In this document: in pieces, positions 46,007-54,519 of the stretch
Position numbering within the stretch: the first letter of the stretch is position 1
Layout of the letters: every line of letters starts with the position of its first letter
NCBI RefSeq assembly: GCF_026627925.1
Contig: NZ_JAPNLE010000006.1
Coordinates: 62,001-126,000 of the forward strand
Direction of reading: 5' to 3'
Source: Cupriavidus sp. D39
Lineage (GTDB): Bacteria; Pseudomonadota; Gammaproteobacteria; Burkholderiales; Burkholderiaceae
Length of the DNA: 64,000 nucleotides
Translations under genes and position numbers: made by a program
The notes under the pieces: generated by a model
Seen by the model: the letters and a program-made list of their open reading frames with translations, nothing else
Database searches by the model: none
What the model was told of the DNA's origin: nothing

Positions 46007-46303
46007 ATGAAGTACTACCTGTGCAAATTTATCCCGCCGCGCGCGGATTTCCTGGCAACGATGTCGGCTGATGAACAGAAATGGATGAAGCAGCATGGCG
46101 ACTTCTTAAACGACCTTCTCGACAAAGGTCTGATCGTTGCCCACGGCCCCGTCATGGACGAAACGGGTGGTTACGGTGTCTCGCTCTACGAGATTGCCGA
46201 TGACCTGGATATTTCGGCACTCACCGCCGAAGATCCCATTGTGAAGAACGGTGCCGGCCATTACGAGCATTACACGATGCTTCATTTGAAGGCGCGTGGC
46301 TAA
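46007..46303 (+). CDS. YciI-like small protein
   Basis: Small alpha/beta protein of 98 residues of the YCII/EthD-like ferredoxin-fold group (MKYYLCKFIPPRADFLATMS, KQHGDFLNDLLDKGLIVAHG, GAGHYEHYTMLHLKARG). Members bind small ligands or act as hydrolase-like enzymes, with an active-site His (HGDF). The IS4 element is inserted at the ATG. The codon itself survives through the target duplication, but its former upstream region now lies 1.6 kb away, so expression is doubtful. The third MerR gene follows. Confidence 0.85.
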   Translation: MKYYLCKFIPPRADFLATMSADEQKWMKQHGDFLNDLLDKGLIVAHGPVMDETGGYGVSLYEIADDLDISALTAEDPIVKNGAGHYEHYTMLHLKARG

Positions 46304-46418
46304 TACCGCCAGACAGAAGTTGTGGAATTGTGCACGTTATGGACGGTGAACGGCATCGGACTTCGGTCAGACCAACATGCTATCGTTTGTTCAACGCATT
46401 CTCCCGCGGAACGAGCCT

Positions 46419-46904
46419 ATGAAGATCGGGGAACTCTCGCAGCGTACCGGACTAACTCCCTCACGCATCCGCTTTTACGAGCGCATTGGGTTGCTGAAGA
46501 CCGTCCATCGTCAGCCCAATGGGTATCGGACCTATCCACCCGAGGCCCTGCTGGTGCTGGATCTGGTGTCGACTGCGCAAAAGGCCGGCTTCAGCCTCGA
46601 TGAAATTGGCACCCTGCTGCCGCTTGATCCGACGCAGTGGCGACACGGGAAGGTGCTCGAAACACTCCGCCTCAAGGTGCAGGACATCGAAGCGTTGGAG
46701 GCACGGCTGGCGCAGAGCAAAACCCATCTCGTCTCGCTGATTGCGGAGATCGAAACCAAGCCAGCAGAGATCGATTGCACCACTAATGCCCAGCGACTGC
46801 TGTCGCGAATGCGCCGGGGCGAAATGACAAGCCCTGCGCTGGCCTCCGGCGATGTCAAAGCACTGCGCAAGCCCCGCCGCCCACGACCGGAAACATCCCG
46901 CTAG
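46419..46904 (+). CDS. MerR-family regulator 3
   Basis: Regulator of 161 residues, strongly similar to MerR 1: winged helix (MKIGELSQRTGLTPSRIRFY, NGYRTYPPEALLVLD), coiled dimerisation helix (LETLRLKVQDIEALEARLAQ) and the same single cysteine context (AEIDCTTNAQ). ATG 46419 gives the canonical start. The MerR-type promoter at 46977-47007 for the DJ-1/Hsp31 gene is directly downstream, so that gene is its likely target. Confidence 0.88.
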   Translation: MKIGELSQRTGLTPSRIRFYERIGLLKTVHRQPNGYRTYPPEALLVLDLVSTAQKAGFSLDEIGTLLPLDPTQWRHGKVLETLRLKVQDIEALEARLAQSKTHLVSLIAEIETKPAEIDCTTNAQRLLSRMRRGEMTSPALASGDVKALRKPRRPRPETSR

Positions 46905-46976
46905 AGCAGGGCCATTCCGACCTACCTTCGTGATCCTTCTTCCGGTCGCTAATCGATACTTAGGCACCTAAAGGCC

Positions 46977-47007
46977 TTGACCTTGAACTTTACTTCAAGG
47001 TTATCGT
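46977..47007 (+). promoter_or_regulatory. MerR-type promoter for the DJ-1/Hsp31 gene
   Basis: TTGACC (46977-46982), 19-base spacer, TATCGT (47002-47007). The region holds a perfect dyad CCTTGAA-N6-TTCAAGG (46981-47000), the best of the four MerR-type sites. Confidence 0.7.
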
Positions 47008-47108
47008 TGAGCCAGTCGAGCGTATCGTGGGCGCCGGTGTATCTGACTGCAGCAACGCCGCAATGCGTCCGCAATGTGCGCCCAGGAATAGTGAAAGGAC
47101 GTTTGAAC

Positions 47109-47798
47109 ATGACAAAACGCATACTGCAGGTCGTCACTAACGTCGGCAATTATGCCGATCAGACCGAGCCTACTGGTTTGTGGCTATCGGAGCTAACCCA
47201 CGCCTGGCACGTTTTCGGCAAAATGGGATACGAGCAGCAGATCGTCAGTCCGAAAGGCGGTGTTTCGCCGCTGGAACCGCGCTCCCTCAAATGGCCGCTC
47301 GCCGATGCTTCGGTGAAGGAATGGCTGAGCGACAAGCGCCGGCAGGCGCTGCTTTCGGCAACCGCCCGTCCCGATCAGATCGATCCGGCAGACTTTGATG
47401 CGATCTATTTCACGGGTGGCCACGCCGTCATGTGGGACTTTCCGGATGATGAGAGCCTTCAGCGAATCACGCGCGGCATCTATGAGCGGGGCGGAATCGT
47501 TTCGTCGGTCTGTCACGGCTATTGCGGTCTGCTGAACACGAAGCTCTCCGGCGGCGCGCTACTGGTCGCCGGACGGCGGCTTACCGGCTATTCCTGGGTC
47601 GAAGAAATACTTGCGGGGGTTGCCAGCAAGGTGCCGTACAACGCTGAGCAGGAAATGGTGCGCCGCGGCGCATTGTACGAGAAGGCATTGCTGCCATTCG
47701 TCTCAAAAGTGGTCACCGACGGCCGCCTGGTGACCGGTCAGAATCCGCAGTCGGCCAAGGCGACGGCAAGCCGGGTTGCAGCACTTCTTGGTAACTGA
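47109..47798 (+). CDS. DJ-1/PfpI-family protein, Hsp31/glyoxalase III-like
   Basis: Protein of 229 residues with the class I glutamine-amidotransferase-like fold. The nucleophile elbow is SSVCHGYCGLLN (Cys then His), the acidic partner is in QTEPTGLWLSEL, and the loop YFTGGHAVMWDFPDD is typical. Hsp31-type relatives convert methylglyoxal or glyoxal to hydroxy acids without glutathione and protect thiols. A MerR-type promoter lies about 100 bases upstream. With the old yellow enzyme and YciI-like genes it fits an electrophile or aldehyde response (inference). Confidence 0.88.
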   Translation: MTKRILQVVTNVGNYADQTEPTGLWLSELTHAWHVFGKMGYEQQIVSPKGGVSPLEPRSLKWPLADASVKEWLSDKRRQALLSATARPDQIDPADFDAIYFTGGHAVMWDFPDDESLQRITRGIYERGGIVSSVCHGYCGLLNTKLSGGALLVAGRRLTGYSWVEEILAGVASKVPYNAEQEMVRRGALYEKALLPFVSKVVTDGRLVTGQNPQSAKATASRVAALLGN

Positions 47799-48201
47799 AT
47801 CCGTCTCCGAGCGAGTCGGTCGCATCCAGCTAGAATGGCATCACAAGGGAATCGCCGGTGTGCCGGCGACCTGATTGGCGGGCAAGTTTCAGCCGGACTG
47901 TAACGAGCGAATGACGGCTGGACTCCATGAGCGGTCGTTGCCCTCCGGCGAGTTTATCGGCCGTAGTGGGTCGTTCTGAGCCATTTGATTCGGGCCGACA
48001 AGGCGCCGCGTCACCTGCACAATTGATCCGCCGCTGGCCGGGGCGACAAGCCAACGATCTCAATACATAGTCTCCTTACTGGACTGAGAAAAGGCGTCTG
48101 CGGCGCGCACGGCCGCGGCCCGCCAGCGCGAGCTGCGACGTTCTATGCCGCGCTCGGGATTGCGCTGCCATGACAGACCAGCGATACGCCAGTCCGACAG
48201 A
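47799..48201. other. Intergenic stretch, no gene recognised
   Basis: No supportable gene. The sequence around 47880-48000 (ACTCCATGAGCGG and neighbours) looks like the degenerate intergenic repeats common beside IS-rich regions in Burkholderiales, but I cannot assign it. Confidence 0.4.
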
Positions 48202-49697
48202 TCACTGCGGCACATCCTCGGTAAACGTGGCATCGACAAAATCCCGCAGCCGGCTCAGGTCGGTTTTCGCATAGGCGGCAGTGGTCTGCACCGAGGCGTG
48301 CCCGAGCAACGCCTACGCGGCGGGCAGCGGCACCTGATGGTCGACCACCAGTGTGCGCGCGTAGGCGTGCCGCAGCCAGTGCGGCGAGGCCTTGCGTAGC
48401 AGCAGCGCCTGCGCCGGATCGTTATCCGCCAGGCCGGCCGCGACCGCCGCCAGCAGGGTCTTGAGTTCCCGGTACAGGCCGGCCGCCTGCAGGGCCTCGC
48501 CCTTGTTGCCGTGGATCAGCGGCAGCGCCTCATGCGCCGGCGGCTCGGCCGGTAGGCCCCGCGCGAGCCGGTAGGCGCGCACGATGGCCACGCACGCAGC
48601 CGGCAGCGGAATGGCGCGCCGCTTGTCGCCCTTGCCGCGCACGTACAAGGTCCAGCGTCCCAGGGTCTCGGCTTCCAGGCGCGGCAGCCCAGCCTCGGCC
48701 GACCAGGCCAGTTCCGCCAGGCGCACGCCGGCATAGCGGAACAGTGCCCAGATGGCGCGCTGGCGCCGAGCGACCAACGCGTCAGCGCCGTCTGGCACAG
48801 GGATCGCGCACCACGCATCGCAGGCGGCCATCAGTGCCGGCGGCAGCCACCGCGTCGGCGTGAAGCCGGCGCGGGCGCGGCTGCCCGCGGACAGGCCCGC
48901 AGCCGGGTTCGCGTGCAGGTAGCCGGTGTCGTACCAGAAGCGGTAGCAGCTCGCCACCACCGCCAACGCGCGGCTGCGGGTCGCCTCCGCCAGCGGCCGG
49001 TTGCCGGGCGCGACGGTATTGCCACGGTCGTCACCGTGCTGCAGCGCGTGCCGGTAGGCGAGCAGGTGCTGGCGGCTCAGGTCGGACAGCGGCCCCAGCT
49101 GACGCGCCTCGCACCAGGCCATCAGCCGACGCAGCTCTGCGCGATAGGCGCGCCGCGTGTGGGCTGAGCGGGCGGCCCGGTCGCGCAGGAAAGCGCCAGC
49201 GCCTGGGCGTCATCGGTCGCGCCGAGCGTGTTGGTGGCGGCATGCGGCTGGGCGAAGCGCCCGGCGCGGGCCAGCCACGCCAAGGTGCGCGCGTCCTGAT
49301 CCGCGAGCCACGGGCCCGGTGCCGCCGGCGCGGACGTTGCCTTCAGCGTCGTCGCAGTCGGCGCTGCCGCGCGCTGAAAGCGGCGCCGGTGGGTGTGCAA
49401 CACTCGGGCCAGCACCGCCTTTGGGCTTGGCGCCTGCGCCGCCGGTAGAGTGCGCAAGCGCCCGCGCTCCCAGTACTCAACCGCCGCGTCGTGTGCGAGC
49501 AGCAGCTTGAGCACGGCCGGCTGCGCGGCCTCGGCCTCGGCCAGCGAGCCGTAGCGGCGCTTGACGCGCGCCAGCGTCCAGTGCGCATAGACCGGGTGCC
49601 CCAGCACCTCGGCCAAGTAGGCCAGTGCTGCCTCCACCGTCGGCGGCAGGGGGCGCGGCGGGATCGTGGCCGTGTCGATCCAGTCGGCCGGGTTCAT
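48202..49697 (-). pseudogene. Plasmid-type tyrosine recombinase, frameshift and amber stop
   Basis: About 495 codons from ATG 49697. The N-terminal part (MNPADWIDTATIPPRPLPPT) is followed near 49190 by a shift of one missing base, joining ALALS to LRDRAARSAHTRRAYRAELR. The catalytic domain has R in RYAGVRLAELAW, K in VRGKGDKRRAIPL, HxxR in SPHWLRHAYARTL, H in LLGHASVQTTAAY and the Tyr in the same segment. A TAG near 48318 interrupts between LPAA and ALLGHASV, probably replacing CAG. The gene overlaps the KfrA-like gene upstream. Such recombinase/KfrA pairs occur on large plasmids. Confidence 0.8.
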
Positions 49698-50599
49698 GAC
49701 TGGGCCCCTCGTTTGGCGCTCGCCTTGGGCGCCGATTTGGCCGATCCGGGCCTGGCGGCCTTGGCAGCGGGCGCCGCGGCCGCGAGCGTGGCGTGCAGTA
49801 GCTCGTCCAGTTGCGCGCGCTGGCTGGCGGTCACCGCCTTGAGCGCGCTCGCCTCGCCGGCAGCGGTCTGGCGCGCGGCGCGCTCGCTGGCCAGGTCCGC
49901 CTCGAGGCGCCCACGCACGTCCTCGAGCGAGGCCAGGCGCCGCTCGGCGAACTTCAGTTGCGAGGTGAACTGGCCGCGCTCGGCCTGCAGCGCGTCGCGC
50001 TGGTGCGCGGTCTCCTGGAGCAACTGTTTCGACAGCGCCTCGTAGCGCGCTTGCGCGGTGGCGATGGCCTCGGCCTGGGCGCGCTCACCGGCCGCCACGC
50101 GGTCCTGGGCGGCGCCCAGCGCCGCTTCCAGCTCGCCGGTGCGCGCGGCGAGTTGCTCGGCGCGGGTCCGTTCGGCCGCCAGGCCGGCGCGCGCCTCGGC
50201 CAGTTCGGTATCGCGCGCAGCCAGCTGTCCGCGCACCTCAGTCAACTCCTGGCGCAGCAGCTCGACCCGCAGTTCGGCCTCGGCGCGCGCGGCCTCGGCC
50301 ACCTCGATCGCGGCCTGCGCCTCGCGTTTCAGGCGCACCACGTCGTCGAGCTGCACCGCGACCGCGGCCTGCCACAGCGCGCGCATCTGTTCGGCGATCT
50401 CGGGCGGGAGGTCCGGGATGGCGACCTCTGCCAGGCCCGCGCGCACCACTTCGGCCTCGATCGCATTGAGCGTGCGCGACAGCGTGGCCGGGTCGCCGCC
50501 GCCCAGGCGGTCGCGCAGCTTGCGCACCGAGACCACGCGGCGAAAGCGCGCGGCGGTTGGCGGCGCCGCGTCGCCGGCCTCGGTCAGCATGGCGAGCAC
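49694..50599 (-). CDS. KfrA-like coiled-coil DNA-binding protein 1
   Basis: About 301 residues or more. The N-terminal helix-turn-helix-type domain (TAARFRRVVSVRKLRDRLGG, PATLSRTLNAIEAEVVRAGL) is followed by a very long alanine/glutamate-rich coiled coil (about 90-260) and a basic Ala/Lys tail (KAARPGSAKSAPKASAKRG). KfrA proteins of IncP-type plasmids bind DNA and polymerise to aid stable inheritance. The frame is open upstream to about 50630 (ITPTDQIRATVLAML), so the true start may be a non-ATG codon after AAAAGG; 50599 is the first ATG. The stop overlaps the recombinase start. Confidence 0.8.
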   Translation of the reverse strand: MLAMLTEAGDAAPPTAARFRRVVSVRKLRDRLGGGDPATLSRTLNAIEAEVVRAGLAEVAIPDLPPEIAEQMRALWQAAVAVQLDDVVRLKREAQAAIEVAEAARAEAELRVELLRQELTEVRGQLAARDTELAEARAGLAAERTRAEQLAARTGELEAALGAAQDRVAAGERAQAEAIATAQARYEALSKQLLQETAHQRDALQAERGQFTSQLKFAERRLASLEDVRGRLEADLASERAARQTAAGEASALKAVTASQRAQLDELLHATLAAAAPAAKAARPGSAKSAPKASAKRGAQS

Positions 50600-50660
50600 G
50601 GTGGCGCGGATCTGGTCGGTCGGGGTAATCGTCCTTTTGCAGCAGATTGATACGGTCAGG
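50600..50660 (-). promoter_or_regulatory. Leader segment shared by both KfrA-like genes
   Basis: Read leftward, CCGTATCAATCTGC, a short variable part, AAAAGGACGAT and ACCCC recur at 61792-61822 before the second KfrA-like gene. The shared part includes a Shine-Dalgarno-like AAAAGG, so it probably marks the original start region of both genes. Confidence 0.5.
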
Positions 50661-50883
50661 CTTAAAAAACGTTACAGAACAATGACTTAGTGATCCTTCG
50701 CTTCGCGCTGCACCGTCCTTTCTTTGCCGATTGGTACGCGGTCAGCAGGCGCTGTCTCGCTTTTTGTGCAACGTCGATGTTGACTGTGGCCGTCCGCGTG
50801 CGTATGGCCACGCGGGCTTTATCATGTCGAGTTTGAAACATCCCCCTGGTAGCCTCTCGGCCAACCACCTACTTGACGAGACC

Positions 50884-51546
50884 ATGAAAGCAACGATGCC
50901 GACCAAGCTAAGCGCCGCCAAACAAAGCCGCCTCGAGGTCATGGACGCCATCCGCCGCGCCGCAATCCGCGAATTCAGTCAGCACGGCTTCGCCGGAGCG
51001 TCGACCCAGGCCATTGCGGAAGGCGCCGGAATTTCCAAGTCGGCGCTGCACTACTACATCGAGGACAAGGAGGCGCTGTACTCGCTGATCCTCAGCGAGT
51101 TGATGAGCAGTTGGGCCAAGCTGTTCGAGTTCGACAAGAAGGCCGGCACGCCTGCCGAAATTCTGTCCGACTATCTACGCCAGAAGCTCACCTTCACGCT
51201 GAAGAACCCCGAACTGTCGCGGATCTTCACCACTGAGTTGCTCAGCGGCGGGCACCGGCTGGAGCGCCTGTGGCCGGACGCGGTGGAGAGCACCAACAGC
51301 CGCGTGGCAGTGATCGAGCGATGGGTAGAAAGCGGCCAGATCCGGCCGCTGAATGCCCGCCTGCTGATCATGCATATGTGGGCGATGACGCAATACTACG
51401 CCGACTATGCCATCCAGGCCGAGCAGATGATGGGCGCCTCGCTGCGTTCGCGCAAGACGCAGAAGCAGATACTGAATGAACTGATCGCCTTTGTGTTGGC
51501 CGGCTGCGGGCTGGAACTTGCAGCCGTTGCTGTGCCCGCTTCCTGA
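50884..51546 (+). CDS. TetR-family regulator, RutR-like
   Basis: Regulator of 220 residues. The TetR DNA-binding helix-turn-helix is in the N terminus (AIREFSQHGFAGASTQAIAE, GAGISKSALHYYIEDKEALY). The C-terminal ligand domain resembles the RutR/YcdC type (SRIFTTELLSGGHRLERLWP, WAMTQYYADYAIQAEQMMGA), whose known ligands are pyrimidines. It is upstream of, and in the same direction as, the catabolic operon at 51.8-61.0 kb; a palindromic site lies between them. The ligand is probably the operon substrate or its product (inference). Confidence 0.88.
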   Translation: MKATMPTKLSAAKQSRLEVMDAIRRAAIREFSQHGFAGASTQAIAEGAGISKSALHYYIEDKEALYSLILSELMSSWAKLFEFDKKAGTPAEILSDYLRQKLTFTLKNPELSRIFTTELLSGGHRLERLWPDAVESTNSRVAVIERWVESGQIRPLNARLLIMHMWAMTQYYADYAIQAEQMMGASLRSRKTQKQILNELIAFVLAGCGLELAAVAVPAS

Positions 51547-51768
51547 TAGAGCGAATTTACCGCCCCGTTTCCGACCCAATTTCCGGACCTGATCCCTCTT
51601 TTAGGGTGCGCCGTGCCCCCCGAGTGCGTGGCGCACGCCTACTTCCCCGCCCTTGGCCGCCGTGTATACGTGGCCGCCGCCCCCATTCCCGGCTAAAACT
51701 CCCGCCCCACCTGGTTTCCGATCACCCGTCCGGGCGTCATCGGCGTCCATGGCATGCTCTTTGCTCTA
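51547..51768. other. Intergenic stretch after the TetR gene
   Basis: No gene seen. C-rich and G-rich inverted words are present (for example GGTGCGCCG and GTGGCGCACGCC near 51605-51640), possibly a weak terminator for the regulator gene. Confidence 0.35.
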
Positions 51769-51806
51769 GAACAAATAATTAAACCATTCGGTCAAACCAT
51801 TTGTTC
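51769..51806. promoter_or_regulatory. Candidate operator of the TetR/RutR-like regulator
   Basis: GAACAAAT (51769-51776) and its exact complement ATTTGTTC (51799-51806) frame two related words, TTAAACCATTCGGTCAA and TCAAACCATTTGTTCA. The inner word resembles the RutR box TTGACCA-N2-TGGTCAA in part. The site ends two bases before the first gene of the operon, where a repressor would block initiation. Confidence 0.55.
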
Positions 51807-51807
51807 A

Positions 51808-52764
51808 ATGAATGAGCCTACTATGGACGTGATGGTGACCAGGACGGTCGCCCTGACCGCGGAGGTCATCCAAGTTTTCCTGAGCCGCCCGGACGGGAAG
51901 GCACTGCCTGCCTTCGAGGCTGGTGCGCATGTCATGGTGACGGTGGCCCCCGGCATCACCCGGGCTTACTCGCTGTGTGGCGATCCTGCGGACACCGGCG
52001 AGTATGTGATCGCGGTCAAGCGCGAGAGCGCGGGGCGTGGCGGCTCACAAGCGCTGCACGCACGCGCCTGCGCCGGCATGACGTTCTCCATCGGCGCGCC
52101 GCACAACCTGTTCGCGCTGGCCGGGCAGGCGCCGCATCACTTGCTGATTGCCGGAGGTATCGGCATTACGCCGCTGGTGGCGATGGCGCATGCGCTGCAT
52201 CGACGGAGGGAAGCGTTCTCGCTGCTTGCTTTCAGCCGCAGCCGGGCGCTGCTGCCGTTTGCGGAGTTGCTGAACGCGGGGTCGTGGAAGGATCGCGTCG
52301 CCACGTATTTCAACGATACGCCGCGTGCTGATCTGGCGGCAAAGTTTGCCACTATGCCCACCGGCACGCATGTTTACTGCTGCGGCCCGGATGGCTTCAT
52401 GCGTCAGATGCGTGAGGCATGTAAGACGATTCCCGATTCGACCTGGCATCAGGAGAGCTTTGGCGGAAGTTTGCCAGCGGTCGACGCAAAGCCCCAAGCC
52501 TCCAGGCCCGTCACCCTGTTCCTGAACCGCAGCGACCGCCAGATCATCGCGCCGGCCGGCGCCACGCTGTTAGACGCGTTGCGCCACGCCGGCATCGCCG
52601 TTGACAGTGCCTGCGAGCAAGGCGCGTGCGCCAGTTGCGTGGTTGGCTACCGCGACGGCCAGCCTATCCACGGCGACACCTGCCTAAGCACCGAAGAGCG
52701 CCTGGAATACGTAGCGCTGTGCTCGGCCACGTGCGCATCGCCCACACTGACGCTGGATCTCTGA
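51808..52764 (+). CDS. Ferredoxin-type oxygenase reductase (phthalate dioxygenase reductase-like)
   Basis: Electron-transfer protein of 318 residues with FMN and NAD domains (HVMVTVAPGITRAYSLCGDP, LLIAGGIGITPLVAMAHALH, HVYCCGPDGFMRQM) and a C-terminal plant-type [2Fe-2S] domain (DSACEQGACASCVVGYRDGQ, then a fourth Cys in VALCSA). Such proteins feed electrons to Rieske oxygenases or demethylases. No oxygenase gene is in this operon. The start at 51808 (MNEPTMDVMV) is chosen because the operator occupies the sequence just before it. The next gene starts two bases after the stop. Confidence 0.88.
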   Translation: MNEPTMDVMVTRTVALTAEVIQVFLSRPDGKALPAFEAGAHVMVTVAPGITRAYSLCGDPADTGEYVIAVKRESAGRGGSQALHARACAGMTFSIGAPHNLFALAGQAPHHLLIAGGIGITPLVAMAHALHRRREAFSLLAFSRSRALLPFAELLNAGSWKDRVATYFNDTPRADLAAKFATMPTGTHVYCCGPDGFMRQMREACKTIPDSTWHQESFGGSLPAVDAKPQASRPVTLFLNRSDRQIIAPAGATLLDALRHAGIAVDSACEQGACASCVVGYRDGQPIHGDTCLSTEERLEYVALCSATCASPTLTLDL

Positions 52765-52766
52765 AC

Positions 52767-54008
52767 ATGGCCACCCAACTGATCCGCGCCGTGCGCCTGC
52801 CGCGCTGCCTGCTGCCGGAGGCTTGGCCAGAAGCCGACGCCAGTCCGCTGTTGGCAGACCTGGAAGTGTCCGGCGGCCGCTTCCGCGCCGTGCGCCCGCA
52901 TGTGCCGGGGCCGACTGAGACGGACTCCATCGACCTTGCCGGTGCTCTCGCGCTGCTCGGCTTGCTCGAAGCCCACGCGCATCTCGACAAGGCTTTCACC
53001 CGTCAACGCCTGGGCAAGCTGGAACCCGGCCTGCTCGCAGCCATTGCCGCCATGCAGCGCGACCGCGCCCACTGGACCGACGACGACCTGCGCGCGCGTG
53101 CCGAACGCGCACTGCGCATGGCCTGGCACGCGGGCGTGACGCATCTGCGCACGCACGTGGACTGGTGGAGCCTGGCCGCGCCGCGCTCCTGGCACATCCT
53201 GACAGAGCTGGCATACGAATGGCGCCACCGCGTGCGCCTGCAGCGCGTGGCGCTGGTGCCGCTGCCGTTCTTCGCCAGCGCGGCGGATGCGGCCACCATC
53301 GCTGCGCAGCTGAAAGACGAACCGTACGCCGTGCTTGGCGGCTTCGTCCACACCAGCAACTACAGTCACGCCGCGCTGGACAACCTGCTGCATGCCGCGC
53401 TGTCGGCCTCGCTGGACCTCGACCTGCACGTGGACGAAGAACTCGATCCGCAAGCGCACGGGCTGGAACATGTGGCGGCTTGGGCCATGCAGCATCGCTA
53501 CATCGGCCGCATCGTCTGCGGCCACGTATGCACGCTGGCATCGCGCGACGAAGCCGAAGCATTGGCGCTGCTGGACCGCGTTTCGCGGGCGCCGATCACG
53601 CTGGTGACGCTGCCCGCCACCAACCTGCTACTGCAGGACGCCAGCCTCGCGCGCACGCCGCGCCAGCGCGGCCTGACGCTGGTCAAGGAAGCGCACGCGC
53701 GCGGCATCCCGGTACTGATTGGCAGCGACAACGTGCAGGACGCCTTCTGCCCGCTCGGCAACTTCGATCCAGTGGAAGCGCTACGGCTGGCCGTGATGGC
53801 GGCTCAGCTGGACGATACCTTCGACACTTGGGCAGCCGCCATCTGCCGCGACGACTGGCTTGCCCCCAAGCCTGCGGCCCGCCGCTCGCTGGTGGGCCTG
53901 CCGGCGACGCTGACAGTCTTCCCCGACGCCGATCCCCACACGTGGCCTGCCAGCACCGCCCGCCGCGTGCTGCGCGGCGGCGCCCATTCCCTTCTCACGT
54001 GGAGCTAG
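52767..54008 (+). CDS. Cytosine deaminase-like amidohydrolase
   Basis: Metal-dependent amidohydrolase of 413 residues. The metal ligands are visible: H-x-H in LEAHAHLDKAFTRQ, His in LDLDLHVDEELDPQAHG with the catalytic Glu nearby, His in IVCGHVCTLASRDEA, and Asp in LIGSDNVQDAFCPLG. HLDK and HVDE are typical of cytosine/creatinine deaminase-type enzymes (CodA group), which release ammonia from a ring C-N bond. It acts in the cytoplasm. Its place beside RidA and creatininase suggests ring deamination or opening of an N-heterocycle. Confidence 0.85.
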   Translation: MATQLIRAVRLPRCLLPEAWPEADASPLLADLEVSGGRFRAVRPHVPGPTETDSIDLAGALALLGLLEAHAHLDKAFTRQRLGKLEPGLLAAIAAMQRDRAHWTDDDLRARAERALRMAWHAGVTHLRTHVDWWSLAAPRSWHILTELAYEWRHRVRLQRVALVPLPFFASAADAATIAAQLKDEPYAVLGGFVHTSNYSHAALDNLLHAALSASLDLDLHVDEELDPQAHGLEHVAAWAMQHRYIGRIVCGHVCTLASRDEAEALALLDRVSRAPITLVTLPATNLLLQDASLARTPRQRGLTLVKEAHARGIPVLIGSDNVQDAFCPLGNFDPVEALRLAVMAAQLDDTFDTWAAAICRDDWLAPKPAARRSLVGLPATLTVFPDADPHTWPASTARRVLRGGAHSLLTWS

Positions 54009-54011
54009 ACA

Positions 54012-54468
54012 TGCCCCCCAACCCGAACTGGCGCAGCCGCTGGCACGCTATGCTGCCTATCGCCGCGCCGGCGATTTCATCTTCCTGTCCGGCGTGATCG
54101 CGGTGAACCCCACCAGCGGCCTGATCGTCAAGGGCTTCGACGACATTCCCGCCGACGTGGCCGACACCCTCGGCCGCACCGGTGAGTTCTCCACCGACAT
54201 CAAGCAGGGCCCGATCCTGGCGCAGAGCTGGTACGTGCTCGACAGCATCCGCCGCACAGTGGAGGGTGCGGGCGGCCAGTTGAGCGACGTGTTCAAGCTG
54301 GTGCAGTACTTCACCAACCTCGACCACTTTCCGTACTACAGCCGCGTCCGCAAGCTGTTCTACCCCGACGTACCGCCCGCCTCCACGGTGGTGCAGGTTA
54401 GCGCCATGCTGCCCACCGCCGACATCATGATTGAGGTGGAAGCCACCGCCTACGTTCCCCAGCGCTGA
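54012..54468 (+). pseudogene. RidA-family (YjgF) protein, one frameshift
   Basis: About 152 residues of the Rid family, which hydrolyses reactive imines or enamines formed in amine catabolism. ATG 54012 begins MPP; a C6 run directly after (54014-54020) should be C7 to join it to PELAQPLARYAAYRRAGDFI, then FLSGVIAVNPTSG. The family Arg-containing C-terminal segment is replaced by VVQVSAMLPTADIMIEVEAT, with the usual Glu near the end. As written the gene would give a 28-residue peptide. Probably intact in reality. Confidence 0.82.
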
Positions 54469-54519
54469 GCGCGCGTCCCTGTTCCGCTGTCCCAACGCCA
54501 CCAACCAGAGACCCACACC

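Noticed and set aside
2823..48320. Amber codons replacing sense codons in the IS66 relic, IS4 copy 1, the repeat frame and the recombinase: possible stop-codon recoding
   Set aside because: All four are in mobile or decaying genes, other genes end normally, and no suppressor tRNA is seen. Ordinary nonsense mutations explain them.
49811..50650. Long rightward frames opposite KfrA 1, and similar ones opposite KfrA 2
   Set aside because: Repetitive Gly/Arg/Leu-rich antisense of coiled-coil genes with strong GC bias; no domain or ribosome-binding site.
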